From Rossellomorea sp. SC111 (GTDB lineage Bacteria; Bacillota; Bacilli; Bacillales; Bacillaceae_B): DNA of 64,000 bases. Where the stretch lies: contig NZ_JANIOC010000006.1 of NCBI RefSeq assembly GCF_024733565.1, positions 124,001 through 188,000 on the forward strand. The letters are read 5' to 3'. Shown in pieces: positions 17,889-28,849 of the stretch. Position 1 is the stretch's first letter. Each line of letters opens with the position of its first letter. The notes below the pieces were generated by a model that made no database searches, was not told the DNA's origin, and saw only the letters and a program-made list of their open reading frames with translations. A program made the position numbers and the translations under genes.

Positions 17889-18647
17889 ATGTCTCAACAA
17901 TTCACTCGAACAGATGAGCAACAATATTGGGAGAAATGGATCAACAGTCGTGATACAGAAGCCGGAGATATGTTAGTGAAAAAGTACATGCCACTAGTGT
18001 CGTATCATGTCCAGCGAATTTCCGTTGGCCTGCCAAGGAACGTCTCGAGAGAAGATATTAAGAGTCTTGGTTTGATGGGGTTATTGGATGCACTTCAGAA
18101 GTTCGATCCCACAAGAGATTTAAAGTTCGATACATATGCGTCGTTCCGGGTCAGGGGGGCCATCCTTGATGGGCTCAGAAAAGAAGATTGGCTTCCCCGG
18201 TCTACAAGGGACCGGGCAAAGAAGATCGAGGCCAGGACCGTGGAACTTGAACAAAAGCTTTTACGCCACGTGACCGCAGAGGAAGTTGCCGCATCATTGG
18301 AGATGACGCCTGATGAAGTATACCAGACCACAAATGAGCATTTCTTTGCAAATGTCCTTTCCATGGATGAGCAATTGACTGATGACGATCACGAATCTCA
18401 AAACTATTCCATTAAAGATCATAAGACGATTTCACCCGAAGACGAAGTATTGAAAGGTGAAAAACTGAATGAATTAGAGCAAACGATCTTGACCCTTTCA
18501 GAGAAAGAGCAGCTTGTGTTAAGTTTATTCTATAAGGAAGAACTGACCCTGACAGAAATCGGGGAAGTCATGAGCTTGTCCACATCCAGGATTTCGCAAA
18601 TTCATTCAAAATCCATCTTCAAATTACGAAATCTACTGGGCTCATAA
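17889..18647 (+). CDS. sigD: Flagellar RNA polymerase sigma factor SigD
   Basis: SigD (sigma-28 type) transcribes late flagellar, chemotaxis and autolysin genes. The region 2 core is SLGLMGLLDALQKFDPTRDL then FDTYASFRVRGAILDGLR. Region 3 lies around TAEEVAASLEMTPDEV. The region 4 helix-turn-helix is LTEIGEVMSLSTSRISQIHS. The 252-residue length is as in B. subtilis. AAGGAGG lies 6 bases upstream of the ATG. As in B. subtilis, it is near the far end of the long fla/che operon, so operon read-through level would set SigD level. Confidence 0.97.
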   Translation: MSQQFTRTDEQQYWEKWINSRDTEAGDMLVKKYMPLVSYHVQRISVGLPRNVSREDIKSLGLMGLLDALQKFDPTRDLKFDTYASFRVRGAILDGLRKEDWLPRSTRDRAKKIEARTVELEQKLLRHVTAEEVAASLEMTPDEVYQTTNEHFFANVLSMDEQLTDDDHESQNYSIKDHKTISPEDEVLKGEKLNELEQTILTLSEKEQLVLSLFYKEELTLTEIGEVMSLSTSRISQIHSKSIFKLRNLLGS

Positions 18648-18674
18648 ATTGCTGTGAAAAATGTGGGGACAATT

Positions 18675-18686
18675 CCCCCCCCCCCC
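18675..18686 (+). repeat. Homopolymer of 12 C residues between sigD and swrB
   Basis: Twelve consecutive C residues start 28 bases after the sigD stop. Flanking GGGGA (18665-18669) could pair with TCCCC at the start of the tract. This is the longest G or C run I noticed in the window; others are seven or fewer. Runs of this length slip readily during replication and sequencing. Confidence 0.85.
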
Positions 18687-18702
18687 AGAAATATACACTG
18701 AT

Positions 18703-18743
18703 GGACTGTCCCTGAAACATGTGCGTATGGGAGCAGTCCTTTT
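18703..18743 (+). terminator. Terminator-like hairpin after sigD
   Basis: GGACTG (18703-18708) pairs with CAGTCC (18734-18739), and TCCC with GGGA after a single bulged G. The loop is 16 bases and four T follow. The short T-run suggests partial termination or a processing point between sigD and swrB. Confidence 0.6.
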
Positions 18744-18792
18744 ACTTGCCGGAAAAATTTGTAGTGAAATCATACAAAATAGGGTGATGACA

Positions 18793-19305
18793 TTGATTAT
18801 GTTTCTACTTTTTATATCTTTTCTTCTAAATATCGTTTCCCTGCTTTCAATCGTCATTTTATACTCCAGACAGAACCGTTTTGTAAACTTGGAAAAAGAG
18901 CAAAAGAAAATCATTGTTGAAATGGAAGATATCATTTCAGCTTATCTGATTGAAATGAAAGAAGAAAATGATGAATTCATGCGAAAGTTCAGTACACAAG
19001 TCCGTAATGACAAAGAACATGTGCTTCACACCGAGGAAAATGAACAAGAGGAGGATCTCAGGCCTTCTGAAGAGGTTACAAAGTGGACAGGTGCCGGGTA
19101 TAAGCGCGCTTCACAAGCTTATAAACAGATGAGAGAGCTTGGACCGGACCCTGATGAACACTCCAAAGAATCCGAACAAGACCCACTCCTGAAACAAATA
19201 TTGACTTTAAGGAAAAAAGGGATGTCAATTGAAGAAATCGCTGAATCTCTTGGAAAAGGTCAAACAGAAATCGAGCTCCTGTTGAAATTCCGTCAAATTA
19301 TGTAG
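18793..19305 (+). CDS. swrB: Swarming motility protein SwrB (YlxL)
   Basis: SwrB helps activate the flagellar basal body and SigD-dependent expression in B. subtilis. The protein has one N-terminal membrane helix (FLLFISFLLNIVSLLSIVIL), a coiled-coil-like acidic stretch, and a C-terminal helix-turn-helix-like block (QILTLRKKGMSIEEIAESLG). The frame is open from 18661, but membrane-anchor length and the AGGGTGAT SD at 18781-18788 favour TTG 18793 (170 residues; YlxL 167). ATG 18787 or 18799 are alternatives. It is separated from sigD by 145 bases holding the C12 tract and a hairpin, more than any other junction in the operon. Confidence 0.85.
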   Translation: MIMFLLFISFLLNIVSLLSIVILYSRQNRFVNLEKEQKKIIVEMEDIISAYLIEMKEENDEFMRKFSTQVRNDKEHVLHTEENEQEEDLRPSEEVTKWTGAGYKRASQAYKQMRELGPDPDEHSKESEQDPLLKQILTLRKKGMSIEEIAESLGKGQTEIELLLKFRQIM

Positions 19306-19312
19306 GAAAACC

Positions 19313-19341
19313 TTGCTTGGCAGGGATAGGTATGCTATAGT
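19313..19341 (+). promoter_or_regulatory. SigA promoter of rpsB
   Basis: TTGCTT (19313-19318) and TATAGT (19336-19341) are separated by exactly 17 bases. It starts within a few bases of the swrB stop, and it marks the switch from flagellar to ribosomal genes. Confidence 0.85.
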
Positions 19342-19348
19342 ATTCATG

Positions 19349-19428
19349 GTGTGATTACACACGTTTCCCGAGTGGGGTAGATGGTGCTATTCTATAAAAT
19401 AGTTTCTACTTTCCAGATGACGGAAACG
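19349..19428 (+). ncRNA. Structured 5' leader of rpsB, candidate S2 autoregulatory element
   Basis: The roughly 115-base leader contains a 5-bp stem GTGTG/CACAC (19349-19353 with 19358-19362). Next comes a long-range 7-bp helix CGTTTCC/GGAAACG (19362-19368 with 19422-19428). Nested inside it are GTAG/CTAC and CTATT/AATAG helices. The closing helix ends just before a GGAGG at 19428-19432 and about 23 bases before the rpsB SD. Ribosomal-protein leaders that bind their own product are well known. That this one binds S2 is inference. Confidence 0.55.
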
Positions 19429-19464
19429 GAGGAGAAAAACAAAACCATTTAGGAGGAAACACAC

Positions 19465-20172
19465 ATGTCAGTAATTTCTATGAAACAATTGCTTGAAGCT
19501 GGTGTACATTTCGGACACCAAACTCGCCGTTGGAACCCAAAAATGAAGAGATACATCTTCACTGAGCGTAACGGCATCTACATCATCGACCTTCAAAAAA
19601 CAGTTAAAAAGGTTGAAGAAGCTTATAACTTCGTGAAAGAGCTAGCTGGTAACGGCGGTAAAGTTCTTTTCGTAGGAACAAAGAAACAAGCACAGGAGTC
19701 TGTTAAAGAAGAAGCAGAACGTGCAGGTATGTACTACATCAACCAACGTTGGTTAGGTGGAACACTTACAAACTTCGAAACAATCCAAAAACGTATTACA
19801 CGTCTTAAAAACATCGAAAAGATGGAAGAAGACGGTACGTTTGAAGTACTTCCGAAGAAAGAAGTTGTACAACTTAAAAAAGAACATGAGCGCTTAGTTA
19901 AATTCTTAGGCGGAATCAAAGATATGAACACGCTACCTGATGCATTATTCATCATCGACCCTCGTAAAGAGCGTATCGCAGTAGCAGAAGCTCGTAAACT
20001 TCATATCCCTATCGTGGGTATCGTTGATACAAACTGTGATCCGGATGAAATCGATGTTGTCATTCCTGCGAATGATGATGCGATCCGCGCGGTCAAACTT
20101 CTAACAGGTAAAATGGCGGATGCTATTTTAGAAGCTAAGCAAGGTGAAGAAGCAGCTGTAGCAGCTGAGTAA
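19465..20172 (+). CDS. rpsB: 30S ribosomal protein S2
   Basis: S2 is a late-assembling 30S protein needed for S1 and mRNA docking. The sequence begins with [20 protein letters not shown] and contains the signatures [20 protein letters not shown] and [20 protein letters not shown]. It has 235 residues and an alanine/glutamate-rich tail. AGGAGGAAAC precedes the ATG. Codon choice is strongly biased to highly expressed forms, unlike the neighbouring flagellar genes. Confidence 0.98.
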   Translation: MSVISMKQLLEAGVHFGHQTRRWNPKMKRYIFTERNGIYIIDLQKTVKKVEEAYNFVKELAGNGGKVLFVGTKKQAQESVKEEAERAGMYYINQRWLGGTLTNFETIQKRITRLKNIEKMEEDGTFEVLPKKEVVQLKKEHERLVKFLGGIKDMNTLPDALFIIDPRKERIAVAEARKLHIPIVGIVDTNCDPDEIDVVIPANDDAIRAVKLLTGKMADAILEAKQGEEAAVAAE

Positions 20173-20180
20173 TCAACGAA

Positions 20181-20216
20181 AGGTGATAAGAGGGCTTACC
20201 CTTATCACCTTTTTTT
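20181..20216 (+). terminator. Intrinsic terminator or attenuator between rpsB and tsf
   Basis: A perfect 10-bp stem AGGTGATAAG/CTTATCACCT (20181-20190 with 20201-20210) is followed by seven T. It would reduce tsf transcription relative to rpsB. Confidence 0.9.
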
Positions 20217-20231
20217 AAAGAATATTCACAT

Positions 20232-20284
20232 CTACCGCACTCTACCAGAGTGTTGGTGCATTTATGACTCATACCAATAGGTCA
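20232..20284 (+). other. tsf leader with alternative base pairing
   Basis: CACTCT (20238-20243) pairs with AGAGTG (20247-20252), and flanking ACC/GGT extends the stem. The same GGT (20255-20257), with TT before it, can instead pair with ACCAA (20273-20277). A TGAC/GTCA pair (20265-20268 with 20281-20284) is also possible. Function is unknown. Confidence 0.35.
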
Positions 20285-20322
20285 CTGAAGTCTACATAGT
20301 CAAACTAAGGAGGAAACCCACT

Positions 20323-21204
20323 ATGGCAATTACTGCACAAATGGTTAAAGAACTTCGTGAAAAAACTGGCGCTGGAATGATGGATTGTAAAAAAGCGTTA
20401 ACAGAAACCGACGGAGACATGGACAAAGCAATTGACTTCCTACGTGAAAAAGGAATCGCGAAAGCAGCTAAAAAAGCGGACCGTATCGCGGCTGAAGGAA
20501 CTACTTACATTGCAAGCGAAGGAAACACTGCAATCATTCTTGAAGTGAACGCAGAAACAGATTTCGTTGCGAAAAACGAAAACTTCCAAAACCTTGTTAA
20601 AGAATTATCTGATCACCTTCTTGCTAACAAACCGGCATCTGTTGAAGAAGCCCTTGAGCAAAAAATGGCAAATGGTTCAACTGTAAATGAATTCATCAAC
20701 GCTGCTATCGCAAAAATCGGGGAAAAACTCACACTTCGCCGTTTTGAAATCCGTACGAAAGATGATAACGCTGCGTTCGGTGAATACCTGCACATGGGTG
20801 GCCGCATTGCTGTTCTTACAGTAGTGGAAGGCACTACAGATGCAAGTGTAGCGAAAGATGTTGCGATGCACGCTGCAGCATTGAATCCTAAGTATGTTTC
20901 CCGTGATCAGGTTTCAGCTGAAGAAGTAGAACGTGAGCGTGAAGTACTTAAGCAGCAAGCACTAAACGAAGGTAAGCCTGAAAACATCGTTGAAAAAATG
21001 GTGGAAGGCCGCCTTGGTAAATACTTTGAGGATATCTGCATCCTGGATCAAACTTTCGTTAAGAATCCAGACCAAAAAGTACGTCAATACCTTGAAGCAA
21101 ATAAAGCTACTTTAACTGATTTCACTCGTTACGAAGTAGGAGAAGGTCTTGAGAAGCGTCAAGAAAACTTCGCTGAAGAAGTAATGAATCAAGTTAACAA
21201 ATAA
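20323..21204 (+). CDS. tsf: Translation elongation factor Ts
   Basis: EF-Ts exchanges GDP for GTP on EF-Tu. The N-terminal UBA-like domain ([20 protein letters not shown]) carries the family signature. The core has the [10 protein letters not shown] motif that intrudes on EF-Tu. The length of 293 residues and the order rpsB-tsf-pyrH-frr are as in other Firmicutes. AAGGAGGAAAC lies 7 bases before the ATG. Confidence 0.98.
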   Translation: MAITAQMVKELREKTGAGMMDCKKALTETDGDMDKAIDFLREKGIAKAAKKADRIAAEGTTYIASEGNTAIILEVNAETDFVAKNENFQNLVKELSDHLLANKPASVEEALEQKMANGSTVNEFINAAIAKIGEKLTLRRFEIRTKDDNAAFGEYLHMGGRIAVLTVVEGTTDASVAKDVAMHAAALNPKYVSRDQVSAEEVEREREVLKQQALNEGKPENIVEKMVEGRLGKYFEDICILDQTFVKNPDQKVRQYLEANKATLTDFTRYEVGEGLEKRQENFAEEVMNQVNK

Positions 21205-21231
21205 GATAAGCTAAAGTTGAACATTATTTAG

Positions 21232-22016
<785 letters not shown>

Positions 22017-22017
<1 letters not shown>

Positions 22018-22574
22018 TGCCAAACACGATCATAACAAATGCAAAAGAAAGAATGACAAAGGCCATTCAAACGTTTTCACGTGAGTTAGCGAGCATCCGT
22101 GCAGGAAGAGCCAACGCTTCCCTGCTCGATAAGATCTCGGTGGATTACTATGGTGCACCGACACCAGTCAATCAATTAGCCGGAATCTCTATTCCTGAAG
22201 CCCGTATGCTTGTCATACAACCATATGACAAATCCGCTTTAGGTGACATCGAGAAGGCGATCCTGAAGTCGGATCTGGGGATAACACCTACCAGTGATGG
22301 GAACATCATCCGTATCGTCGTCCCTGCTTTAACGGAAGAACGACGCAAGGAACTTGTGAAACTTGTGAAAAAAGAAGCGGAAGATGCAAAGGTCGCTATC
22401 CGTAATATTCGCCGTGATGCTAACGATGAATTGAAGAAAAAAGAAAAGAACGGAGACATCACTGAAGATGATCTTCGTGGTTACTCTGATGATGTTCAAA
22501 AAGCGACGGATGAAAGTATCGTCAAAATTGATAACATCGCAAAAGACAAAGAACAAGAAATGTTGGAAGTATAA
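22017..22574 (+). CDS. frr: Ribosome recycling factor
   Basis: RRF splits post-termination ribosomes with EF-G. It has 185 residues with the [20 protein letters not shown] and [16 protein letters not shown] signatures and the [20 protein letters not shown] helix. It is coupled to pyrH by a one-base overlap (TAATG). Confidence 0.98.
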
Positions 22575-22593
22575 TCTTTCAAAACGAATCATT

Positions 22594-22647
22594 AGGGGCT
22601 GTCCTGTAAGTGAACTCATATTCCTTATGGGCCGGTCCCTTTGCTTT
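22594..22647 (+). terminator. Probable terminator of pyrH-frr
   Basis: AGGGGCTGTCC (22594-22604) pairs with GGNCCGGTCCCT-type bases at 22629-22640, with two G-U pairs and one mismatch, and TTTGCTTT follows. The stem is long but imperfect. Confidence 0.55.
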
Positions 22648-22692
22648 GGTAGAGAGTCAAGAATAAACGACACAGCTTTCCTTTTCTCTGAT

Positions 22693-22744
22693 GGAGCGTT
22701 TTGTTCCGGTCGTGATTGGGCGTACGATCTGGACAAAACGTTCC
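22693..22744 (+). repeat. Near-perfect 21-bp inverted repeat (hairpin) between frr and uppS
   Basis: Arms 22693-22713 and 22724-22744 surround a 10-base loop. Of 21 pairs, 17 are Watson-Crick, three are G-U wobbles and one is a mismatch. All three wobbles pair as G-U only in plus-strand RNA (they would be A-C in the opposite strand). No T-run follows, so it is not a standard terminator. It may be an RNA processing or stability element, or a member of an interspersed palindrome family. Confidence 0.7.
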
Positions 22745-22799
22745 CATATTTATATGAATATACATAATCTATTTTCTTAAAGATATCTTCCTTGTTTTT

Positions 22800-22808
22800 T
22801 GATATGAT
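22800..22808 (+). promoter_or_regulatory. Possible extended -10 promoter of uppS
   Basis: TGATATGAT gives an extended -10 (TG-N-TATGAT) 44 bases before the uppS ATG. No good -35 box is placed 17 bases upstream. Confidence 0.45.
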
Positions 22809-22851
22809 AGTAAAGGTAAATATTTTTTGGATTGTTGGTGGAGGATTTTTT

Positions 22852-23643
22852 ATGCTAAACAAGCTTAAACAATGGAAACGACAGCAAACTTCCGAGGAAG
22901 TGGATGATCGATTTCAGGAATTACTAAAACACCCGATTCCGGGTCATATAGCGATCATTATGGATGGTAATGGGCGATGGGCCAAAAAAAGAGCGTTGCC
23001 AAGGGTGGCAGGACATCATGAAGGCATGAAGTGTGTCCGCAAGATTACCAAATTGGCAAATGAACTGGGACTCGAAGCCTTGACCTTATATGCTTTTTCT
23101 ACAGAGAACTGGAAACGCCCTAAAATGGAAGTAGAGTTCCTTATGAAATTACCAGAGGAATTTCTGGGGACGTTTCTTCCCGAATTGGTTGAAGAAAATG
23201 TGCAAGTGAAGATGATGGGCTCTCCGGATGCTTTGCCTCTCCATACGAGGACGGCCGTTAAAAAGGCCATGGAAGCAACAAAGGACAATGACGGGCTAAT
23301 CCTGAACTTTGCTTTGAACTACGGCAGCCGGTCAGAAATCATCGATTCTATGAAGCATGTCTTAAAAGATGTCCAGAATGGAATACTAGATGAGAGTGAT
23401 TTAAACGAAGAACTGTTTTCAAGTTATTTGATGACTAAAGATTTAAAAGATCCAGACCTGCTTATTCGAACGAGTGGAGAAATCCGCTTAAGTAACTTTA
23501 TGCTTTGGCAATTGGCTTATACCGAGTTCTTTTTCACAGATGTACTGTGGCCGGATTTCGGTAAGGAACATCTAGTTGAAGCCATCGAGGCATATCAAGG
23601 TCGTTCAAGAAGATTTGGTGGGTTACAAAGCGAGGAATCCTAA
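22852..23643 (+). CDS. uppS: Undecaprenyl diphosphate synthase
   Basis: UppS condenses eight isopentenyl units onto farnesyl diphosphate to make the C55 lipid carrier for cell wall synthesis. It is a cis-prenyltransferase with catalytic Asp38 (IIMDGNGRWA), LTLYAFSTENWKRP, and the DLLIRTSGEIRLSNFMLWQL then AYTEFFF signature. I chose ATG 22852 (MLNKLKQWKR), 8 bases after GGAGG, giving 263 residues. An in-frame ATG at 22804 or upstream overlaps the likely promoter. The stop overlaps the cdsA start (TAATG). Confidence 0.96.
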   Translation: MLNKLKQWKRQQTSEEVDDRFQELLKHPIPGHIAIIMDGNGRWAKKRALPRVAGHHEGMKCVRKITKLANELGLEALTLYAFSTENWKRPKMEVEFLMKLPEEFLGTFLPELVEENVQVKMMGSPDALPLHTRTAVKKAMEATKDNDGLILNFALNYGSRSEIIDSMKHVLKDVQNGILDESDLNEELFSSYLMTKDLKDPDLLIRTSGEIRLSNFMLWQLAYTEFFFTDVLWPDFGKEHLVEAIEAYQGRSRRFGGLQSEES

Positions 23644-24431
23644 TGAAACAAAGAATTATTACAGCAGTGGTAGCGGCAGCGATATTTTTACCAATCATCA
23701 TTTTTGGCGAAACGCCATTCATCATTTTAATGTATCTGATCGCTTCCATCAGTTTATACGAGGCTTTAAAGATGAGGGGGCGTTGGATCTTCAGCATCCC
23801 GGGCTTGTTATCCCTTGCTCTTTTATGGGTGTTCCTCATTCCGACGGAAACAATCGGTATCATTACAGATTTCGGATACTCCAAGATTGAGCTTGCCTTT
23901 CTTGCCGTGTTATTATTTTTAACGTATACAGTGGCGACCAAGAACCGCTTCAATTTTGATGATGTTGCGTATTCACTTTTAAGCGTTTTATATGTGGGGA
24001 TCGGTTTCTTTTATTTCATGGAAATCCGATTATTAGAAAATGGCGTGCAATATGTCTTTTATGCGTTATTTATCATTTGGGCAACCGACTCGGGTGCTTA
24101 TTTCATCGGCAGAGCAATGGGGAAAAAGAAGCTATGGCCGGAAATCAGCCCGAATAAGACCGTTGAAGGCTTCGTTGGTGGCATCATCTGTGCTGTCATC
24201 GTGGGTGTCATCATGACGTTTTTCACCGATCTTGATATGTCCATCCCTAAACTTGTGATCGTGACAGCGATTCTATCTATTTTTGGGCAGATAGGGGACT
24301 TAGTGGAGTCTGCTCTCAAAAGGCACTACAAAGTGAAGGATTCAGGACAATTACTGCCGGGACACGGTGGTATGCTGGATCGTTTCGATAGCTTGTTATT
24401 TGTTTTACCCCTTCTTCACTTTCTGTTATAA
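23643..24431 (+). CDS. cdsA: Phosphatidate cytidylyltransferase
   Basis: CdsA makes CDP-diacylglycerol, the precursor of phosphatidylglycerol and other phospholipids. It is an integral membrane protein with about seven hydrophobic segments. The C-terminal family signature is SALKRHYKVKDSGQLLPGHG followed by GMLDRFDS at about residues 220-248. The 262-residue length is normal. A one-base overlap couples it to uppS. Confidence 0.96.
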   Translation: MKQRIITAVVAAAIFLPIIIFGETPFIILMYLIASISLYEALKMRGRWIFSIPGLLSLALLWVFLIPTETIGIITDFGYSKIELAFLAVLLFLTYTVATKNRFNFDDVAYSLLSVLYVGIGFFYFMEIRLLENGVQYVFYALFIIWATDSGAYFIGRAMGKKKLWPEISPNKTVEGFVGGIICAVIVGVIMTFFTDLDMSIPKLVIVTAILSIFGQIGDLVESALKRHYKVKDSGQLLPGHGGMLDRFDSLLFVLPLLHFLL

Positions 24432-24477
24432 CATTGATTTAATGTGAGGAAGGTTGTAATCGGGAGGAGTGTAGGTG

Positions 24478-25620
24478 TTGAAGAAAATCAGCTTGATGGG
24501 TGCTACAGGGTCCATTGGGACACAAACCCTGGATGTCATCAGGGAACATCCTGAAGAATTTAGACTGACAGCCATGTCTGTCGGCAAAAATATAGAAGAA
24601 GCCAGGAACATGATCACTGAATTCAATCCGAGGCTCGTATCTGTACAGTGCAAAGAAGATGCTGAAACATTATCCAGGGAATTTCCTTCCTCTGTAAAAG
24701 TCCTTCATGGTGAAGAAGGATTGGTGGAGGTGGCGTGTCACCAGGATGCCGATATCCTTGTGAATGCCGTACTTGGGAGTGTAGGGTTATATCCTACCCT
24801 TCAAGCCATCGAGGCTGGGAAAACGATTGCGATTGCCAACAAAGAGACTCTTGTAACAGCCGGTCATCTAGTAATGGAAGCAGCAAAGTCCAATGGGACG
24901 TCCCTGCTGCCGGTGGATAGTGAACATTCCGCTATCTTCCAGGCACTTCAGGGAGAGCGGGAGAAGAACATAGAAAAGTTAATTATTACGGCATCAGGTG
25001 GAAGTTTCAGAGATCGTACGAGGGAAGAATTGATCGGTGTCACGGTACATGAAGCGTTGAATCATCCAAATTGGTCAATGGGGGCTAAGATCACCATTGA
25101 CTCGGCATCCATGATGAATAAAGGGTTGGAGGTCATTGAAGCCCATTGGTTGTTTGATATCCCATACGACCAGATAGACGTTGTGCAACACAGGGAAAGC
25201 ATCATCCACTCGATGATTCAATTCCATGACTCATCTGTCATGGCCCAACTGGGAACACCCGATATGCGTGTTCCCATTCAATACGCCCTTACCTATCCTG
25301 ACAGGCTTCAAAGACCTGGGAAAAGGCTGGACCTTGTAGAAATAGGAAAACTCCATTTTGAAAAAATGGACTTAAATCGTTTCCGATGCCTGGCTTTTGC
25401 TTACGAAGCGGGAAGGATCGGCGGAAGTATGACGACGGTTCTGAATGCCGCAAATGAAGCAAGTGTAGCGCTGTTCCTGGATAATAAAATATCTTTCCTC
25501 GACATAGAAACATATATTGAAAAGGCTATGAATGCCCATCAGGTAATACATAGGCCTGACCTTGAAACCATACATGAAATAGATCTCGAGACCCGTCGAC
25601 TCGTTTCAAGTTGGTTGTAG
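24478..25620 (+). CDS. dxr: 1-deoxy-D-xylulose 5-phosphate reductoisomerase
   Basis: Dxr commits the MEP pathway to isopentenyl diphosphate, the substrate of UppS encoded two genes upstream. NADPH binding is seen in [16 protein letters not shown] near the N-terminus. The active-site and metal region is [13 protein letters not shown], and the flexible loop is [10 protein letters not shown]; the block [17 protein letters not shown] is also typical. I chose TTG 24478 with GGGAGGAG 8 bases upstream; the GTG three bases earlier is nearly equivalent. The protein is 380 residues. Confidence 0.95.
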   Translation: MKKISLMGATGSIGTQTLDVIREHPEEFRLTAMSVGKNIEEARNMITEFNPRLVSVQCKEDAETLSREFPSSVKVLHGEEGLVEVACHQDADILVNAVLGSVGLYPTLQAIEAGKTIAIANKETLVTAGHLVMEAAKSNGTSLLPVDSEHSAIFQALQGEREKNIEKLIITASGGSFRDRTREELIGVTVHEALNHPNWSMGAKITIDSASMMNKGLEVIEAHWLFDIPYDQIDVVQHRESIIHSMIQFHDSSVMAQLGTPDMRVPIQYALTYPDRLQRPGKRLDLVEIGKLHFEKMDLNRFRCLAFAYEAGRIGGSMTTVLNAANEASVALFLDNKISFLDIETYIEKAMNAHQVIHRPDLETIHEIDLETRRLVSSWL

Positions 25621-25739
25621 GCAAGGGTCTTTAGCATGTTTACACAGAGTGATACGTAGAATGATAGTGGACATGTTTCTTGCGGGATACTAACATTTAA
25701 ATCTGTTTCCAACAGGTTATAAAAAAGGTGGTTTTATAT

Positions 25740-26996
25740 TTGCAAACGGTGATTGCCTTTATTGTTATTTTTGGGGCTTTAGTATTTTTTCATGAACTTG
25801 GGCATTTAATCTTCGCTAAACGTGCAGGAATCCTATGCCGTGAATTTGCCATAGGGTTTGGTCCTAAAATATTTTCTTATAAAAAGGATGAAACAACCTA
25901 CACCATTCGTTTACTGCCTCTGGGGGGCTTTGTCCGGATGGCAGGAGAAGATCCGGAAATGGTGGAGCTCAAGGCTGGTCATCGTGTGGGACTTGTACTT
26001 GATCAGGATGAAAAAATCGTTAAAATTGTCATGAATAATAAAGATCGCTATCCCAATATTCGTGTCATCGAAGTGGAAGAAGCGGATCTCGAACACAGAC
26101 TGCATATCCGTGGATACGAGGAAGACGAGGAAGAATTGAAAACCTTCCTGATTTCACGACATGCGGTATTCATTGAAGATGGTGTGGAAACGCAAATAGC
26201 CCCGTGGGATCGACAGTTCGCTTCCAAGACCCTTCCCCAAAGGGCATTGGCCATCTTTGCCGGACCGTTATTTAATTTCATTTTAGCCTTTTTTATCTTC
26301 ATCCTGGTCGGCCTACTACAGGGTGTACCTACAAACGACCCGGTACTTGGGGAATTGACTGAAGACGGGGCAGCGAAAGAGGCTGGCCTTCAAAAGAATG
26401 ACATCGTCATGAGTATCGACGGGAAAGAAATTTCCACTTGGGAAGATATTGTGACGATTATTCAGGAACATCCGGGAGATGAACTGAGATTTAATGTTGA
26501 CCGGGATGGCTCAAATGCTGAAATCCCTGTCACTCCAAAGCCTCAGGAAATCGAAGGGAAAGAGATCGGGATCATCGGAGTTCACAGCCCCGTGGAGAAG
26601 TCACCACTCAAGGTCGTCTCCAACAGTGCCCAGCAAACCTATGAATGGACCAAAATGATTTTTGTACTGTTAGGGAAGCTCGTGTCTGGGGAATTCTCCA
26701 TCGATGCCTTATCAGGACCTGTGGGAATCTACCAATCGACTGACGTAGTGGCGAAATCAGGAATATACTATCTGATGAGATGGGCAGCCATCCTCAGCAT
26801 CAACTTGGGAATCATGAATTTATTACCGATCCCGGCTCTTGATGGAGGCAGACTTCTATTCTTTGCCGTAGAAGCGGTCAGAGGAAAACCTGTAGATCGT
26901 CAAATGGAAGGAATGGTCCACTTCGTCGGATTCGCCCTTCTCATGGTACTCATGCTCGTCGTCACATGGAATGACATACAAAGATTTTTCCTTTAG
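25740..26996 (+). CDS. rseP: Membrane site-2 zinc metalloprotease RseP/RasP
   Basis: RasP cleaves transmembrane substrates such as anti-sigma factor RsiW, FtsL and signal-peptide remnants in B. subtilis. The zinc motif HELGH is at about residues 18-22 in the first membrane helix. A PDZ domain lies at about 185-270 (GAAKEAGLQKNDIVMSIDGK). The third zinc ligand is in the PIPALDGGRLLFF motif near 367. I chose TTG 25740 (MQTVIAFIVIFG), 8 bases after AAGGTGG, which matches the short N-terminus of RasP. The GTG at 25728 lies on the SD. The protein is 418 residues. Confidence 0.95.
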   Translation: MQTVIAFIVIFGALVFFHELGHLIFAKRAGILCREFAIGFGPKIFSYKKDETTYTIRLLPLGGFVRMAGEDPEMVELKAGHRVGLVLDQDEKIVKIVMNNKDRYPNIRVIEVEEADLEHRLHIRGYEEDEEELKTFLISRHAVFIEDGVETQIAPWDRQFASKTLPQRALAIFAGPLFNFILAFFIFILVGLLQGVPTNDPVLGELTEDGAAKEAGLQKNDIVMSIDGKEISTWEDIVTIIQEHPGDELRFNVDRDGSNAEIPVTPKPQEIEGKEIGIIGVHSPVEKSPLKVVSNSAQQTYEWTKMIFVLLGKLVSGEFSIDALSGPVGIYQSTDVVAKSGIYYLMRWAAILSINLGIMNLLPIPALDGGRLLFFAVEAVRGKPVDRQMEGMVHFVGFALLMVLMLVVTWNDIQRFFL

Positions 26997-27015
26997 AATT
27001 CAATGAATGAAACAA

Positions 27016-27067
27016 AACAGGCAGTTTCTCCCTTTGTAATCAAAAAATGAGGGTGTTACTGCCTGTT
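27016..27067 (+). terminator. Hairpin terminator after rseP
   Basis: AACAGGCAGT (27016-27025) pairs with ACTGCCTGTT (27058-27067), with an inner CCCT/AGGG pair. The following T-run is weak (CATTT). Confidence 0.7.
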
Positions 27068-27140
27068 CATTTAAGTTAAAATAGTGAGAAGGAAATTCTT
27101 ACACTACATAAATAATTAATATGGTATGAGGTGCTAGTAA

Positions 27141-28844
<1,704 letters not shown>

Positions 28845-28849
28845 ATCTA

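Noticed and set aside
22597-22608. The 12-mer GGCTGTCCTGTA occurs in both the frr terminator and the pnp terminator (43447).
   Set aside because: GGCTGTCC is common in Bacillus terminators; the flanks differ, so a shared repeat element is not supported.
22468-22767. A 99-codon frame overlapping frr and the hairpin.
   Set aside because: No SD, shadow of frr in its first part and no recognisable protein.
25621-25739. Separate promoter for rseP between dxr and rseP (TTTACA with a poor -10 17 bases on).
   Set aside because: The -10 match is weak and no terminator ends dxr, so co-transcription is simpler.
27001-27140. AGGGTGTTACTGCC before proS resembles a T-box motif (AGGGTGGNACCGCG).
   Set aside because: It forms the right arm of a simple terminator hairpin after rseP, and 140 bases leave no room for the specifier stem of a T-box leader.
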